A stretch of DNA of 7,031 nt from Bacillota bacterium (GCA_023421395.1 JAEZTL010000042.1:1-7031); one strand, 5' to 3'. Positions 1 to 6,329 are shown, numbered from the stretch's first letter. The notes: a model not told the origin generated them from the sequence alone. Made by a program: numbers and translations.

Positions 1-5
1 CAAAT

Positions 6-42
6 GGGGTCCCCCCGGGGGGCCCGGCCATCCGCGGGCCCG
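6..42. repeat. GC-only palindromic segment upstream of the phn promoter
   Basis: A C6G6 self-complementary block occupies 11-22. GGGCCCG (20-26) can also pair with CGGGCCC (35-41) across an 8-nt loop. These are alternative, mutually exclusive hairpins. It could be the terminator of a gene lying before the window, but the bases that follow (GCCCTTCCT) are only a poor U tract, so a terminator is not proved. It separates whatever lies upstream from the promoter at 62-90. The C6G6 block is also the kind of sequence that stalls polymerases and breaks assemblies. Confidence 0.4.
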
Positions 43-61
43 CCCTTCCTATTGAAATGTG

Positions 62-90
62 TTGTCATTCGACGCATGAAATGTTATAGT
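62..90 (+). promoter_or_regulatory. sigma-A-type promoter of the phnC-phnE operon
   Basis: TTGTCA (62-67, 5 of 6 to consensus) is followed by a 17-nt spacer and TATAGT (85-90, 5 of 6). TGT immediately before the -10 gives an extended -10 element. The expected start is near 97, leaving a leader of about 78 nt before the ATG at 175. That leader can form local GC hairpins: GGCCG 133-137 with CGGCC 141-145, or alternatively GTGGCC 111-116 with GGCCAC 142-147. No known riboswitch was recognised. A perfect direct repeat TGAAATGT (53-60 and 77-84) flanks the -35 and could be a regulator site. The promoter just before phnC suggests the operon starts here, with any binding-protein gene transcribed separately. 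Confidence 0.7.
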
Positions 91-174
91 AAAGGACGAC
101 GTGGCACATCGTGGCCACCCGTTGGGCATCCCGGCCGCCGCGGCCACATCCTTACAAAGTGAAGAGGCGCTTCT

Positions 175-1857
175 ATGATCGAATTTGTCCATGCCGGGAA
201 AACCTACCCCAATGGGGTTCGGGGGCTCAAGGACGTCAGCCTTACCATCGAACAGGGCGAGTTTGTGGCGATCATCGGCCTTTCGGGCGCGGGCAAGTCG
301 ACGCTGATCCGCACCATCAACCGCATGATCGATGTAACCGAGGGCCAGGTGACCGTCGACGGCGTGGACGTGATGACGCTGCGCGGCAAGGCGCTGCGCC
401 GCTTCCGCCGGCATATCGGCATGATCTTCCAGTCCTTCAACCTCGTGACCCGCTCCACGGTCATCAAAAACGTGCTCACCTCGATGGTCCCTGACATGGG
501 GTTTTTCCGCGTGTTGCTGGGCATCTTCACCAAGAAACAGGAGATGGCGGCCCTCGCCGCGCTGGACAAGGTGGGCATCCTGGACAAGGCTTATACCCGG
601 TGCGACCAGCTCTCCGGCGGCCAGCAGCAGCGCGTGGCGCTGGCCCGGACGCTGAACCAGAACCCGTCCATCATCCTGGCGGACGAACCCGTGGCGGCCC
701 TCGACCCTGTAACGGCCAACCAGGTGATGAGCGATTTCAGGCGCATCAATAAAGATATGAACATCACCATCCTGATCAACATCCACCACGTGGATCTGGC
801 GCTGGACTACGCCGAGCGCGTGATCGGCATCCGCGCCGGGGAGATCGTCTACGACGGCCCGGTGAAGCAGGTGACCCAGGCGGTGCTGGACGCCATCTAC
901 AACGGCGCACCGGCGCCCAAGGCGGCGGACGGGACGAACGCGCCGGCGGACCCCGTGGCCGCGGCCCGCGCGAAGGGTCGGCGCACAAAAGGGGGCGGAG
1001 GGCTGATGGCGAGGACGAGAGCGCCCAGGGCCGTGAAGCCGCCGCTGTTTGACCGGATCTTTAAACCCAGGGTCATGACGGTCGACGGACACAGCGTGAT
1101 GAAGCCGCGCTCGCGCGCGCCGCTGATCGCGCTGGTTCTCGTTGCCGCGGTCTGGGGCTCGCTGGAGGTCACCGGCTTTGACATCGGCATCATCCTGCGC
1201 CGCGGGCACCAGCTGACGGTCATCCTGGAGAAGATCTTCCACCCCGACTGGAGCTACTTCCACAAAGTGGTGCCGCCGCTTCTCGACACCATCAAGATGA
1301 GCGTCATGGGCTCGGCGATCGGCTCGGCGCTGTCGCTGCCGTTCGCGGTGATGGCCTCCGCCAACATCAATAAAAGCGGCGCTTCCGTCGCGGTGCTTCG
1401 GGTGCTGCTCAACATCGTGCGCACGCTGCCCACGCTGGTGATCGCCTCCATCTGCGCGCTGATCTTCAGCCTTGGCACCTTCGCGGGCACGGTGGCCATC
1501 ACAGTCTTCACCTTCGGCATCGTGGCGAAGATGCTCTACGAGAGCATCGAAACCATCGACATGGGCGCCTTCGAGGCCATGGAGGCGCTGGGCGCGTCAA
1601 AGTTTCAGGCGTTCTGGAGCGCCTGTTTCCCGCAGATTTTGCCGACGTATCTCTCCCACTGCCTGTATTCGTTTGAAATCAACATCCGCGCCGCCTCCAT
1701 CCTGGGGTACGTGGGCGCGGGCGGATTGGGCATCCTCATCAACGAGCGCATCGGCTGGCGTGACTACGAGGGGCTGGGCACCGTTTTGATCGCGCTGTTC
1801 GTTGTGGTGCTCATCATTGAAAACGTAAGCCAGGCGCTGCGCCGCAGGCTCAGCTAG
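175..1857 (+). CDS. phnC-phnE: phosphonate-type ABC transporter, ATPase-permease fusion (PhnC-PhnE)
   Basis: One uninterrupted 560-codon ORF joins two normally separate proteins. Residues 1 to about 243 are a PhnC-type ATPase: Walker A GLSGAGKST at 35-43, Q-loop Q86, signature LSGGQ at 146-150, Walker B with IILADE at 166-171, and switch histidine H204. A Pro/Ala/Gly/Lys-rich linker covers about 244-277. From M278 it is a PhnE-type permease, with a first membrane segment near 316-335, an EAA-type coupling loop around 470-474 and the family block GYVGAGGLG at 511-519. Separate PhnC proteins are usually around 250 residues and PhnE around 270, so both halves look complete. The start at 175 follows a modest GAAGAGG site with 7-nt spacing. 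The predicted role is ATP-driven import of a phosphonate, phosphite or phosphate ester across the cytoplasmic membrane, working with the second permease downstream and a binding protein not in this window. The ligand cannot be read from the sequence. The join carries the traces of a gene boundary at 997-1008, so the cell may make two proteins. Confidence 0.85.
   Translation: MIEFVHAGKTYPNGVRGLKDVSLTIEQGEFVAIIGLSGAGKSTLIRTINRMIDVTEGQVTVDGVDVMTLRGKALRRFRRHIGMIFQSFNLVTRSTVIKNVLTSMVPDMGFFRVLLGIFTKKQEMAALAALDKVGILDKAYTRCDQLSGGQQQRVALARTLNQNPSIILADEPVAALDPVTANQVMSDFRRINKDMNITILINIHHVDLALDYAERVIGIRAGEIVYDGPVKQVTQAVLDAIYNGAPAPKAADGTNAPADPVAAARAKGRRTKGGGGLMARTRAPRAVKPPLFDRIFKPRVMTVDGHSVMKPRSRAPLIALVLVAAVWGSLEVTGFDIGIILRRGHQLTVILEKIFHPDWSYFHKVVPPLLDTIKMSVMGSAIGSALSLPFAVMASANINKSGASVAVLRVLLNIVRTLPTLVIASICALIFSLGTFAGTVAITVFTFGIVAKMLYESIETIDMGAFEAMEALGASKFQAFWSACFPQILPTYLSHCLYSFEINIRAASILGYVGAGGLGILINERIGWRDYEGLGTVLIALFVVVLIIENVSQALRRRLS
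997..1008 (+). promoter_or_regulatory. internal Shine-Dalgarno and TGATG start of the permease half
   Basis: GGAGG (997-1001) lies 4 nt before an in-frame ATG (1006-1008). Starting there would give a free-standing 283-residue PhnE (1006-1857) with a basic N-terminus and a normal first membrane segment. A TGA at 1004-1006 overlaps this ATG as TGATG, but sits in the +1 frame relative to phnC, so it is not read as a stop in this sequence. The run A4G5 (987-995) lies just upstream. Removing one base there would end PhnC at this TGA after 276 residues and leave PhnE coupled. The motif is seen directly. Its use as an initiation site is inference. Confidence 0.55.
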
Positions 1858-1870
1858 GAGGGCCCTTACA

Positions 1871-2689
1871 ATGCAGAGAGTCGTCAACCCCATCGAGGAA
1901 ATGTACGGCCGCAGGCCGCAAAAATGGTGGCTGTACACGCTGATACTACTGGCCGTGGCGGTGCTTCTCGGCTGGTCGGGCAACGCCATCCAGTTCAAGG
2001 GCCTCGCCGCCAAGGGCAGCGAAGTGGCCTACGGCATTGTCTACGGCATCTCCCACCCGGACGCGAAGCTGCTTTTCAACCTCACGCAGGAGGGCGTGGC
2101 CTACCAGCTTTTTGAAACCGTCGCCATCGCCATCCTGGGCACGTTGATCGGCGGGCTGCTGGCGGTGCCCTTCAGTTTCCTGGCCAGCGAAAACATCGTG
2201 CCCAAGTGGCTGGCTTTCTTTTCCCGGGCGCTGATCCTGCTGATCCGGACGATCCCGAGCCTGGTGTGGGCGCTCGTATGGATCCGGGTGACCGGTCCGG
2301 GCGCCTTCTGCGGCGTGGTCACTCAGAGCATCTGCTCCATCGGCATGATCTCCAAGATGTACATCAACGCCATCGAGGATCTGGACACCCGGATCCTAGA
2401 GAGCCTGGACGCGGCGGGCTGCACCACCTTTCAGAAAATCCGCTACGGCATTCTGCCGCAGCTCTACGCCAACTTCGTGTCCACGCTGGTCTACCGCTTC
2501 GACATCAACATCAAGGACGCCACGACGCTGGGCATCGTGGGTGCGGGCGGCATCGGCGCGGCACTGATCCAATGCATCAACAGCCGCCGTTGGAGCATGG
2601 TGGGCGCCTACCTCTGCGGCATGATCCTTTTGATGCTCATTATCGAACTCTTCTCCACCAAAGTGCGAAAGAGGCTGGCAAGAGGCTGA
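1871..2689 (+). CDS. phnE: phosphonate-type ABC transporter permease, second PhnE
   Basis: A 272-residue integral membrane protein of the PhnE family. Hydrophobic segments include about 22-38, a long stretch near 82-105, one near 115-140 and a last one near 250-265. The coupling loop begins at E177 (ESLDAAG) and the family block GIVGAGGIG is at 221-229. It starts 13 nt after the previous stop, with AGGAGGG (1856-1862) overlapping that stop and 8 nt before ATG. It is related to, but clearly not a copy of, the permease half of the upstream fusion. Phosphonate transporters with two different PhnE genes are common, and the two probably form the membrane heterodimer. The stop TGA shares bases with the next start (TGATG), so translation of the nucleotidase is likely coupled. 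Confidence 0.92.
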   Translation: MQRVVNPIEEMYGRRPQKWWLYTLILLAVAVLLGWSGNAIQFKGLAAKGSEVAYGIVYGISHPDAKLLFNLTQEGVAYQLFETVAIAILGTLIGGLLAVPFSFLASENIVPKWLAFFSRALILLIRTIPSLVWALVWIRVTGPGAFCGVVTQSICSIGMISKMYINAIEDLDTRILESLDAAGCTTFQKIRYGILPQLYANFVSTLVYRFDINIKDATTLGIVGAGGIGAALIQCINSRRWSMVGAYLCGMILLMLIIELFSTKVRKRLARG

Positions 2690-4185
2690 TGGATAAGCTG
2701 ACGATTTACTTCACATCGGATACCCACGGTTCCCTTTACCCGACGAACTTTCAGGACGCGCTGCCCAGGCCGATGGGGCTCCTTTCGATGCGCTTTCCCA
2801 AGGATGGAAACACGCTGGTCATCGACGGCGGCGACAGCCTTCAAGGCTCGCCGTTGACCTATTATTGCCATGAGAAGGGGCTGCCGATGCCCGTTGCCCT
2901 GGCGATGAACCGCCTGGGCTGCGACTATGTGACGCTGGGCAACCACGACTTCAACTACGGCTACGAGACCCTGCGCGGGCATCTCGCGGCGCTGGACGCC
3001 CGCTGTCTGTGCGCAAACGTATCGGACAAACGCGGTGCGCTGCCCATCGGCGCCTGGTGTGTGCGGACGATGGAAAACGGGCTCACGGTCGGGCTGCTGG
3101 GCATCGTCACCGACTGGGTCAGCCGCTGGGAAAAGCCGGAAAATCTGACGGAGTTCGACGTTTCCGACCCCTTCGAGGCGGCGGAGCAGGCCGTGCGCGC
3201 GCTCAGGCCCCAGGTGGACGTGCTGGTGGGCATCTACCACGGCGGGTTTGAAAAGGACCTCGACACCGGGCGGGTTCTGAGCCGGACGGACGAAAACATC
3301 GGCTGCCGCCTCTGCGAGGCGCTGCCCTTTGACCTCCTGCTCACCGGACATCAGCACATCGCCATGGCGAACATCACCTATCACGGCACCCACGTCGTGC
3401 AGACGCCGGCGAACGCCGCCGCCTACGCCCGCGTCACGCTGGGGGAGGACGGCCGCTTCGCCTCCGAACTGGTGCGGCCGGAGATCCCCGACGCCCTGCC
3501 GCCCTGGGCGGTATCGCTGTACGATGATCTCACCCAATGGCTGGATACCCCCATCGGGCATCTGTCCCGCCCCCTCTGGCCGGGGGACAAGCTGGAAATG
3601 GCGCTCAAGGGTTCCCCCATCGCGGACTTCGTCAACATGGTGCAGCTATCCGCCAGCGGTGCGGACGCGTCCTGCACTTCGCTGGCCAACGAACTCCGCG
3701 GTTTCGATCAGGATGTGACGGTGCGCGACGTGGTGGCAAGCTATGTCTACTCCAACACGCTGGTGGTGCTGGAGGTGACGGGCGGGGTGCTGCGCAAGGC
3801 GCTGGAGCAGTGCGCAACGTACTTCCATGTAGCGCCTTCCGGCGAAGTCTCCGTCGCCGATTCCTTCCTCCGCCCGAAACAGGCCCATTACAATTACGAT
3901 TTCTTCTACGGGATCGAGTATGCGTTCGACCTCACGCGCCCCTCGGGCAGCCGCGTGACGCATCTTGTGCGCGGCGGTCAGCCTGTGGCGGAGGACGACC
4001 CTCTCACGCTGGTGATGAATTCTTACCGCGCCACCGGCGCGGGGGACTTCGACGGTTACCTGGGCTGCCCGAGGGTAAGGGAAATTCTGACGGAGGTCAG
4101 CGAGTTGATCCTGAACTACCTGGGCGAACGCGCGCTGGTAGTGATTCCCGAAAACGCGCCTTATCGGGTGCGGATGCCCGCGTAA
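2689..4185 (+). CDS. bifunctional metallophosphatase / 5'-nucleotidase (UshA/CpdB-like), cytoplasmic
   Basis: A 498-residue two-domain enzyme of the 5'-nucleotidase / 2',3'-cyclic-nucleotide phosphodiesterase family. The N-terminal calcineurin-like domain shows the metal-ligand blocks SDTHG (10-14, D11 and H13), GGD (47-49), GNHDF (84-88, N85 and H86), an HGG at 184-186 and TGHQH (219-223). The C-terminal nucleotide-binding domain begins near SPIADF (309-314) and has the aromatic stretch around 401-411 (F405, F406, Y411) and NSYRATGAGDF at 444-454. Many relatives are secreted or wall-anchored. This one begins MDKLTIYFTSDTHG with the first catalytic block at residue 10, so there is no room for a signal peptide and it should act in the cytoplasm. 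The ATG overlaps the permease stop as TGATG. An open frame extends upstream to 2206, but only as a shadow of phnE. Position in the operon suggests it dephosphorylates the imported compound or its product. The exact substrate is unknown. Confidence 0.9.
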   Translation: MDKLTIYFTSDTHGSLYPTNFQDALPRPMGLLSMRFPKDGNTLVIDGGDSLQGSPLTYYCHEKGLPMPVALAMNRLGCDYVTLGNHDFNYGYETLRGHLAALDARCLCANVSDKRGALPIGAWCVRTMENGLTVGLLGIVTDWVSRWEKPENLTEFDVSDPFEAAEQAVRALRPQVDVLVGIYHGGFEKDLDTGRVLSRTDENIGCRLCEALPFDLLLTGHQHIAMANITYHGTHVVQTPANAAAYARVTLGEDGRFASELVRPEIPDALPPWAVSLYDDLTQWLDTPIGHLSRPLWPGDKLEMALKGSPIADFVNMVQLSASGADASCTSLANELRGFDQDVTVRDVVASYVYSNTLVVLEVTGGVLRKALEQCATYFHVAPSGEVSVADSFLRPKQAHYNYDFFYGIEYAFDLTRPSGSRVTHLVRGGQPVAEDDPLTLVMNSYRATGAGDFDGYLGCPRVREILTEVSELILNYLGERALVVIPENAPYRVRMPA

Positions 4186-4205
4186 ACGGGGCTGTGAATC
4201 GTATC

Positions 4206-4238
4206 AGGCGGCCGCCTCAAACGGAGCGGCCGCCTTTT
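4206..4238 (+). terminator. intrinsic terminator of the phn-nucleotidase operon
   Basis: A perfect 10-bp GC-rich stem, AGGCGGCCGC (4206-4215) with GCGGCCGCCT (4226-4235), encloses a 10-nt loop and runs into TTTT (4235-4238), 20 nt after the nucleotidase stop. No comparable T run follows the stem on the - strand, so it mainly serves the + strand operon. The rest of the gap to the convergent glycosyltransferase (4239-4332) shows no gene and no clear terminator for the - strand. Confidence 0.88.
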
Positions 4239-4332
4239 CAGTCCCTCGGTTCAGCGCGCGGGACGACGACATCCACTCCCGCTTCAGACGCCGCCGCGGC
4301 GAAGGGCCGTGGAGCGCAGTTTGCCCGCAAGA

Positions 4333-5604
4333 CTACAGGCCCGTCAGGCGCTCGATGTACGCGGCCGCCGCGCCGCATCCGTCCTCTCGAACCAGCCTTT
4401 CGCGCAGGTGCGCCGCCTTCTGCGCCCGCTCCGGACGCGCCATCTCGTCAAACGCCGCGACGAGCGCGTCCGCGTTCAGCCGCTCCTCCCGTACCGGCTG
4501 CAGCGCGTACCCGAGGCGGTGCAGCCGGTTGGCCCAGAAGGGCTGATCCGCCGAAAACGGCACGATCAGCTGCTGCGCGCCGGCGCGCAGCGCTTCGGCC
4601 ACGGTACCGATCCCCCCATGATGCACCACGCCGCAAACGCGCGGAAACAAAAGCGCATGGGGCGCGGACTCGATCGCAAAGATCCGTCCGCCGTCCGCGG
4701 TGCGGATGCCGTCCGCGGTGCGGATGCCGGTTGCGCCCGTCAAAAGTACGGCGCGGCGGTCCGCCTTAATCAGCGCTTTGTCAAGCATCTCGAGAAACGC
4801 CTGCGGATTTTTTAGCGGCATGCTGCCAAAAGATACCGCCACCGGCCTCTCCCCCGCCTGCAAAAATGCCTCCAGGCGCGCGTCAAGCGCCTGACACGTC
4901 GCGTCCAGGTAGAAAAATCCCGGCAGGTACACCTTGCCGTTCCAGCTGGTCACGTCCTCAAACAGGGCCGGGCTCACCGGACATAGAATCGGAATCGATC
5001 TGCCGTCGACCGACCATGCGTAGACGCCGGCCCTTCGCCTCGGAAGCCCGGCCGATTCGCGCCAGGAATTGATCTCTTTCAGGAATGCCATGTCCGCCTT
5101 GGCCGTCAGCGAATAGGTGAGGCGGTTGAGCGCCGGGCCAAAGTTGGCCGTTGGCGCGACGGCCATACTGGGAAACTCGGAGATTGGCCAGGTGACGGGT
5201 ACCGGCGGCACGCTGACGCAGGGGATATCCAGCGCCTTTGCCATGTCGGGTGCGGCCATCGCTTTGGGGTGGTAGAGGATTACATCCGCGCCCTGCGCGC
5301 TGGCCCAGAAATCGTCCAGGCTCCGGCGGAAAGCGGGGTTCACCACCGCCTTCGCGTAGCGCATCGCGCGGATGGGGTGGCGCGCGCCGCCCTGCATCAC
5401 GCTGCGCCCCGCCTCGGTTGAAAGCATCGCCATCAGATCCGACGCCACCGGATGGAACGAAACCCCGTGTGATTCCACCAGGTTGCGAAAGCTCTCCCCC
5501 GTCGCGATCACCGCGCTGTGGCCCCGCTTGATCAGCCGATCCGCCAGCGCCACGTAGGGTTGTACGTCGCCCCGCGTGCCCAGCGTATGAATCGCTACGC
5601 GCAC
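4333..5604 (-). CDS. family-1 glycosyltransferase (MGT/UGT-like)
   Basis: A 423-residue GT-B-fold enzyme. The N-terminus has the glycosyltransferase-28-type block GTRGDVQPYVALA (9-21). The C-terminal half carries the nucleotide-sugar signature HHGGIGTVAEALRAG (328-342) followed by QQLIVPFSADQPFWANRL, typical of UDP-sugar-dependent macrolide, sterol and flavonoid glucosyltransferases. The protein is full length for the family and has no signal peptide or membrane segment, so it should be cytoplasmic. The acceptor cannot be deduced; candidates are a small hydrophobic compound, a lipid or a drug, because bacterial members often glycosylate natural products. It starts at GTG with a good upstream site and is divergent from a TetR gene, which suggests induction by a small molecule. 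A perfect in-frame 18-bp duplication adds a second GIRTAD at 299-304 in the loop before IESAPH. It is convergent with the phn operon and unrelated to it in function as far as can be seen. Confidence 0.88.
   Translation of the reverse strand: MRVAIHTLGTRGDVQPYVALADRLIKRGHSAVIATGESFRNLVESHGVSFHPVASDLMAMLSTEAGRSVMQGGARHPIRAMRYAKAVVNPAFRRSLDDFWASAQGADVILYHPKAMAAPDMAKALDIPCVSVPPVPVTWPISEFPSMAVAPTANFGPALNRLTYSLTAKADMAFLKEINSWRESAGLPRRRAGVYAWSVDGRSIPILCPVSPALFEDVTSWNGKVYLPGFFYLDATCQALDARLEAFLQAGERPVAVSFGSMPLKNPQAFLEMLDKALIKADRRAVLLTGATGIRTADGIRTADGGRIFAIESAPHALLFPRVCGVVHHGGIGTVAEALRAGAQQLIVPFSADQPFWANRLHRLGYALQPVREERLNADALVAAFDEMARPERAQKAAHLRERLVREDGCGAAAAYIERLTGL
4690..4729. repeat. perfect 18-bp tandem duplication inside the glycosyltransferase
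   Basis: The unit GCCGTCCGCGGTGCGGAT occurs at 4690-4707 and again at 4708-4725 without a mismatch, followed by four more matching bases (4726-4729). On the coding (-) strand it encodes GIRTAD twice (residues 293-298 and 299-304). The length is a multiple of three, so the frame is kept. Perfect identity at the DNA level points to a recent replication-slippage event or a variable locus. Confidence 0.93.
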
Positions 5605-5620
5605 TGGATCACTCCCCTTC
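5602..5620 (-). promoter_or_regulatory. GTG start and Shine-Dalgarno of the glycosyltransferase
   Basis: On the - strand the region reads GAAGGGGAG, then 7 nt, then GTG at 5604-5602. The second codon starts the conserved RVAIHTLGTRGD strand, so no later start is acceptable, and no in-frame ATG lies a suitable distance upstream. The GTG start is therefore well supported. Confidence 0.75.
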
Positions 5621-5677
5621 AGGTTCTCCTGCGTCCATGATAGCCCGAAACACCTCCGGCGTCAAGAAGTTTTGTAC

Positions 5678-5691
5678 GAATCAATTGATTC
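5678..5691. promoter_or_regulatory. candidate TetR operator (14-bp perfect palindrome)
   Basis: GAATCAATTGATTC is perfectly self-complementary and sits between the two divergent genes. It covers the -35 hexamer of the tetR promoter (5685-5690) and is centred about 35 bp upstream of the predicted tetR start site. On the - strand it would lie near the start of the glycosyltransferase transcript if the weak TAAAAT (complement of 5699-5704) is its -10. That promoter has no convincing -35. Repression of both genes by the adjacent regulator is inference from family habits and position. Confidence 0.6.
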
Positions 5692-5713
5692 CGTTCACAT
5701 TTTATGCTATGAT
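5685..5713 (+). promoter_or_regulatory. promoter of the tetR-family gene
   Basis: TTGATT (5685-5690, 4 of 6), a 17-nt spacer and TATGAT (5708-5713, 5 of 6), with TGC directly upstream giving an extended -10. The start site would be near 5720, so the leader before ATG 5731 is only about 11 nt and consists mostly of the GGTGG ribosome site. The -35 lies within the 14-bp palindrome. Confidence 0.65.
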
Positions 5714-5730
5714 GGGGCGGGGTGGACGCG

Positions 5731-6300
5731 ATGAACGGTTTTGAAAAGCGCCGGCTTGAAAAGATGACTCGGATTGAGGCCGCGGCCCGGAGGCTCTTCC
5801 GGGAGGAGGGCATGGCTTCCGTCAGCATGGAGCGGATCGCGGCGGCGGCAGGCGTATCCAAGGTCACGCTCTACAAGTATTACGGCGACAGGCAATCTCT
5901 GGCGCGCAAGCTCGCCTTCGACGCGCTGAACGAACGCGCTTCGGAATTCGACCGGATCGCGCAAAGCGCGCTGTCCTTCCAGGAGAAAATCGACGCGCTT
6001 CTCGGCGTCAAATCGGCGGTCTTTCTCGAACTGAGCGGCGGTCTTATGGACGGCACGCTGCTGGATGCGCCCGAGGCGCGGACCTTCCTCGATCAATACA
6101 ACGAAGAGCGGACGCTTCCAATCATGGAGGCGCTGATCGCGCAGGGCAGGCGGGAGGACGCAATCCATCCGGACATCCCCACCAGCGCGATCCTTTCGTA
6201 CATCCGGTCGGTGCAATCGCTGCTCGCATCGCCCCTCTCAACGCTGGAGCGCAAGGGATTGGGGCGGCTGTTTCTGTACGGCCTTCTCGGAAAAACGTAA
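5731..6300 (+). CDS. TetR/AcrR-family transcriptional regulator
   Basis: A 189-residue one-component repressor type. The N-terminal DNA-binding domain runs RIEAAARRLFREEGMASVS (14-32) into the helix-turn-helix MERIAAAAGVSKVTLYKYYG (33-52), which is a very typical TetR block. The remaining residues (about 60-189) are helical and form the usual ligand-binding and dimer domain, whose ligand cannot be inferred. ATG at 5731 is preferred because GGGGTGG (5719-5725) lies 5 nt before it. An in-frame GTG at 5722 would add three residues but has no usable spacing, and given the predicted start site at 5720 it could only be read as nearly leaderless. The gene diverges from the glycosyltransferase across a palindrome-bearing intergenic region, so that enzyme and tetR itself are its most probable targets. 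No clear terminator follows. Confidence 0.9.
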   Translation: MNGFEKRRLEKMTRIEAAARRLFREEGMASVSMERIAAAAGVSKVTLYKYYGDRQSLARKLAFDALNERASEFDRIAQSALSFQEKIDALLGVKSAVFLELSGGLMDGTLLDAPEARTFLDQYNEERTLPIMEALIAQGRREDAIHPDIPTSAILSYIRSVQSLLASPLSTLERKGLGRLFLYGLLGKT

Positions 6301-6329
6301 GCGCGTTTTCGCGGCGGTTATCGGTTATC

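Noticed and set aside
62..80. Pho box-like TGTCAT at the phn promoter
   Set aside because: Only one half-site resembles the enterobacterial consensus, and it coincides with the -35. This is not enough to call a Pho box.
987..995. A4G5 as a classical programmed -1 slippery heptamer
   Set aside because: The in-frame codons AAA GGG do not fit the X XXY YYZ pattern, and the shift needed to reach the TGA is +1 (or -2). Kept only as a possible indel site.
49..1263. Long - strand open frame (404 codons) opposite phnC-phnE
   Set aside because: It mirrors the high-GC codon bias of the real gene. Its product is rich in Arg, His, Asp and Val with no domain, and no ribosome site was found.
2206..2688. 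Upstream extension of the nucleotidase frame inside phnE
   Set aside because: The extension is His/Arg-rich shadow sequence. The conserved protein begins at the TGATG ATG at 2689.
2608..3561. Long - strand open frame opposite the nucleotidase
   Set aside because: It lies antisense to a clearly conserved two-domain enzyme and shows no recognisable motif.
3537..4769. Long + strand open frame across the nucleotidase end, terminator and glycosyltransferase
   Set aside because: It reads through a strong terminator and two real genes in wrong frames. The product is an Arg/Pro/Ala-rich low-complexity string.
5609..5638. Nine-codon - strand leader ORF (MDAGEPEGE) before the glycosyltransferase
   Set aside because: A GGAGGTG lies upstream but 12 nt away, and the peptide has no attenuation-type codon run. 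Chance is the better explanation.
6301..6316. GCGCG-TTTT-CGCG hairpin as a tetR terminator
   Set aside because: The stem is only 4-5 bp and no T run follows it.
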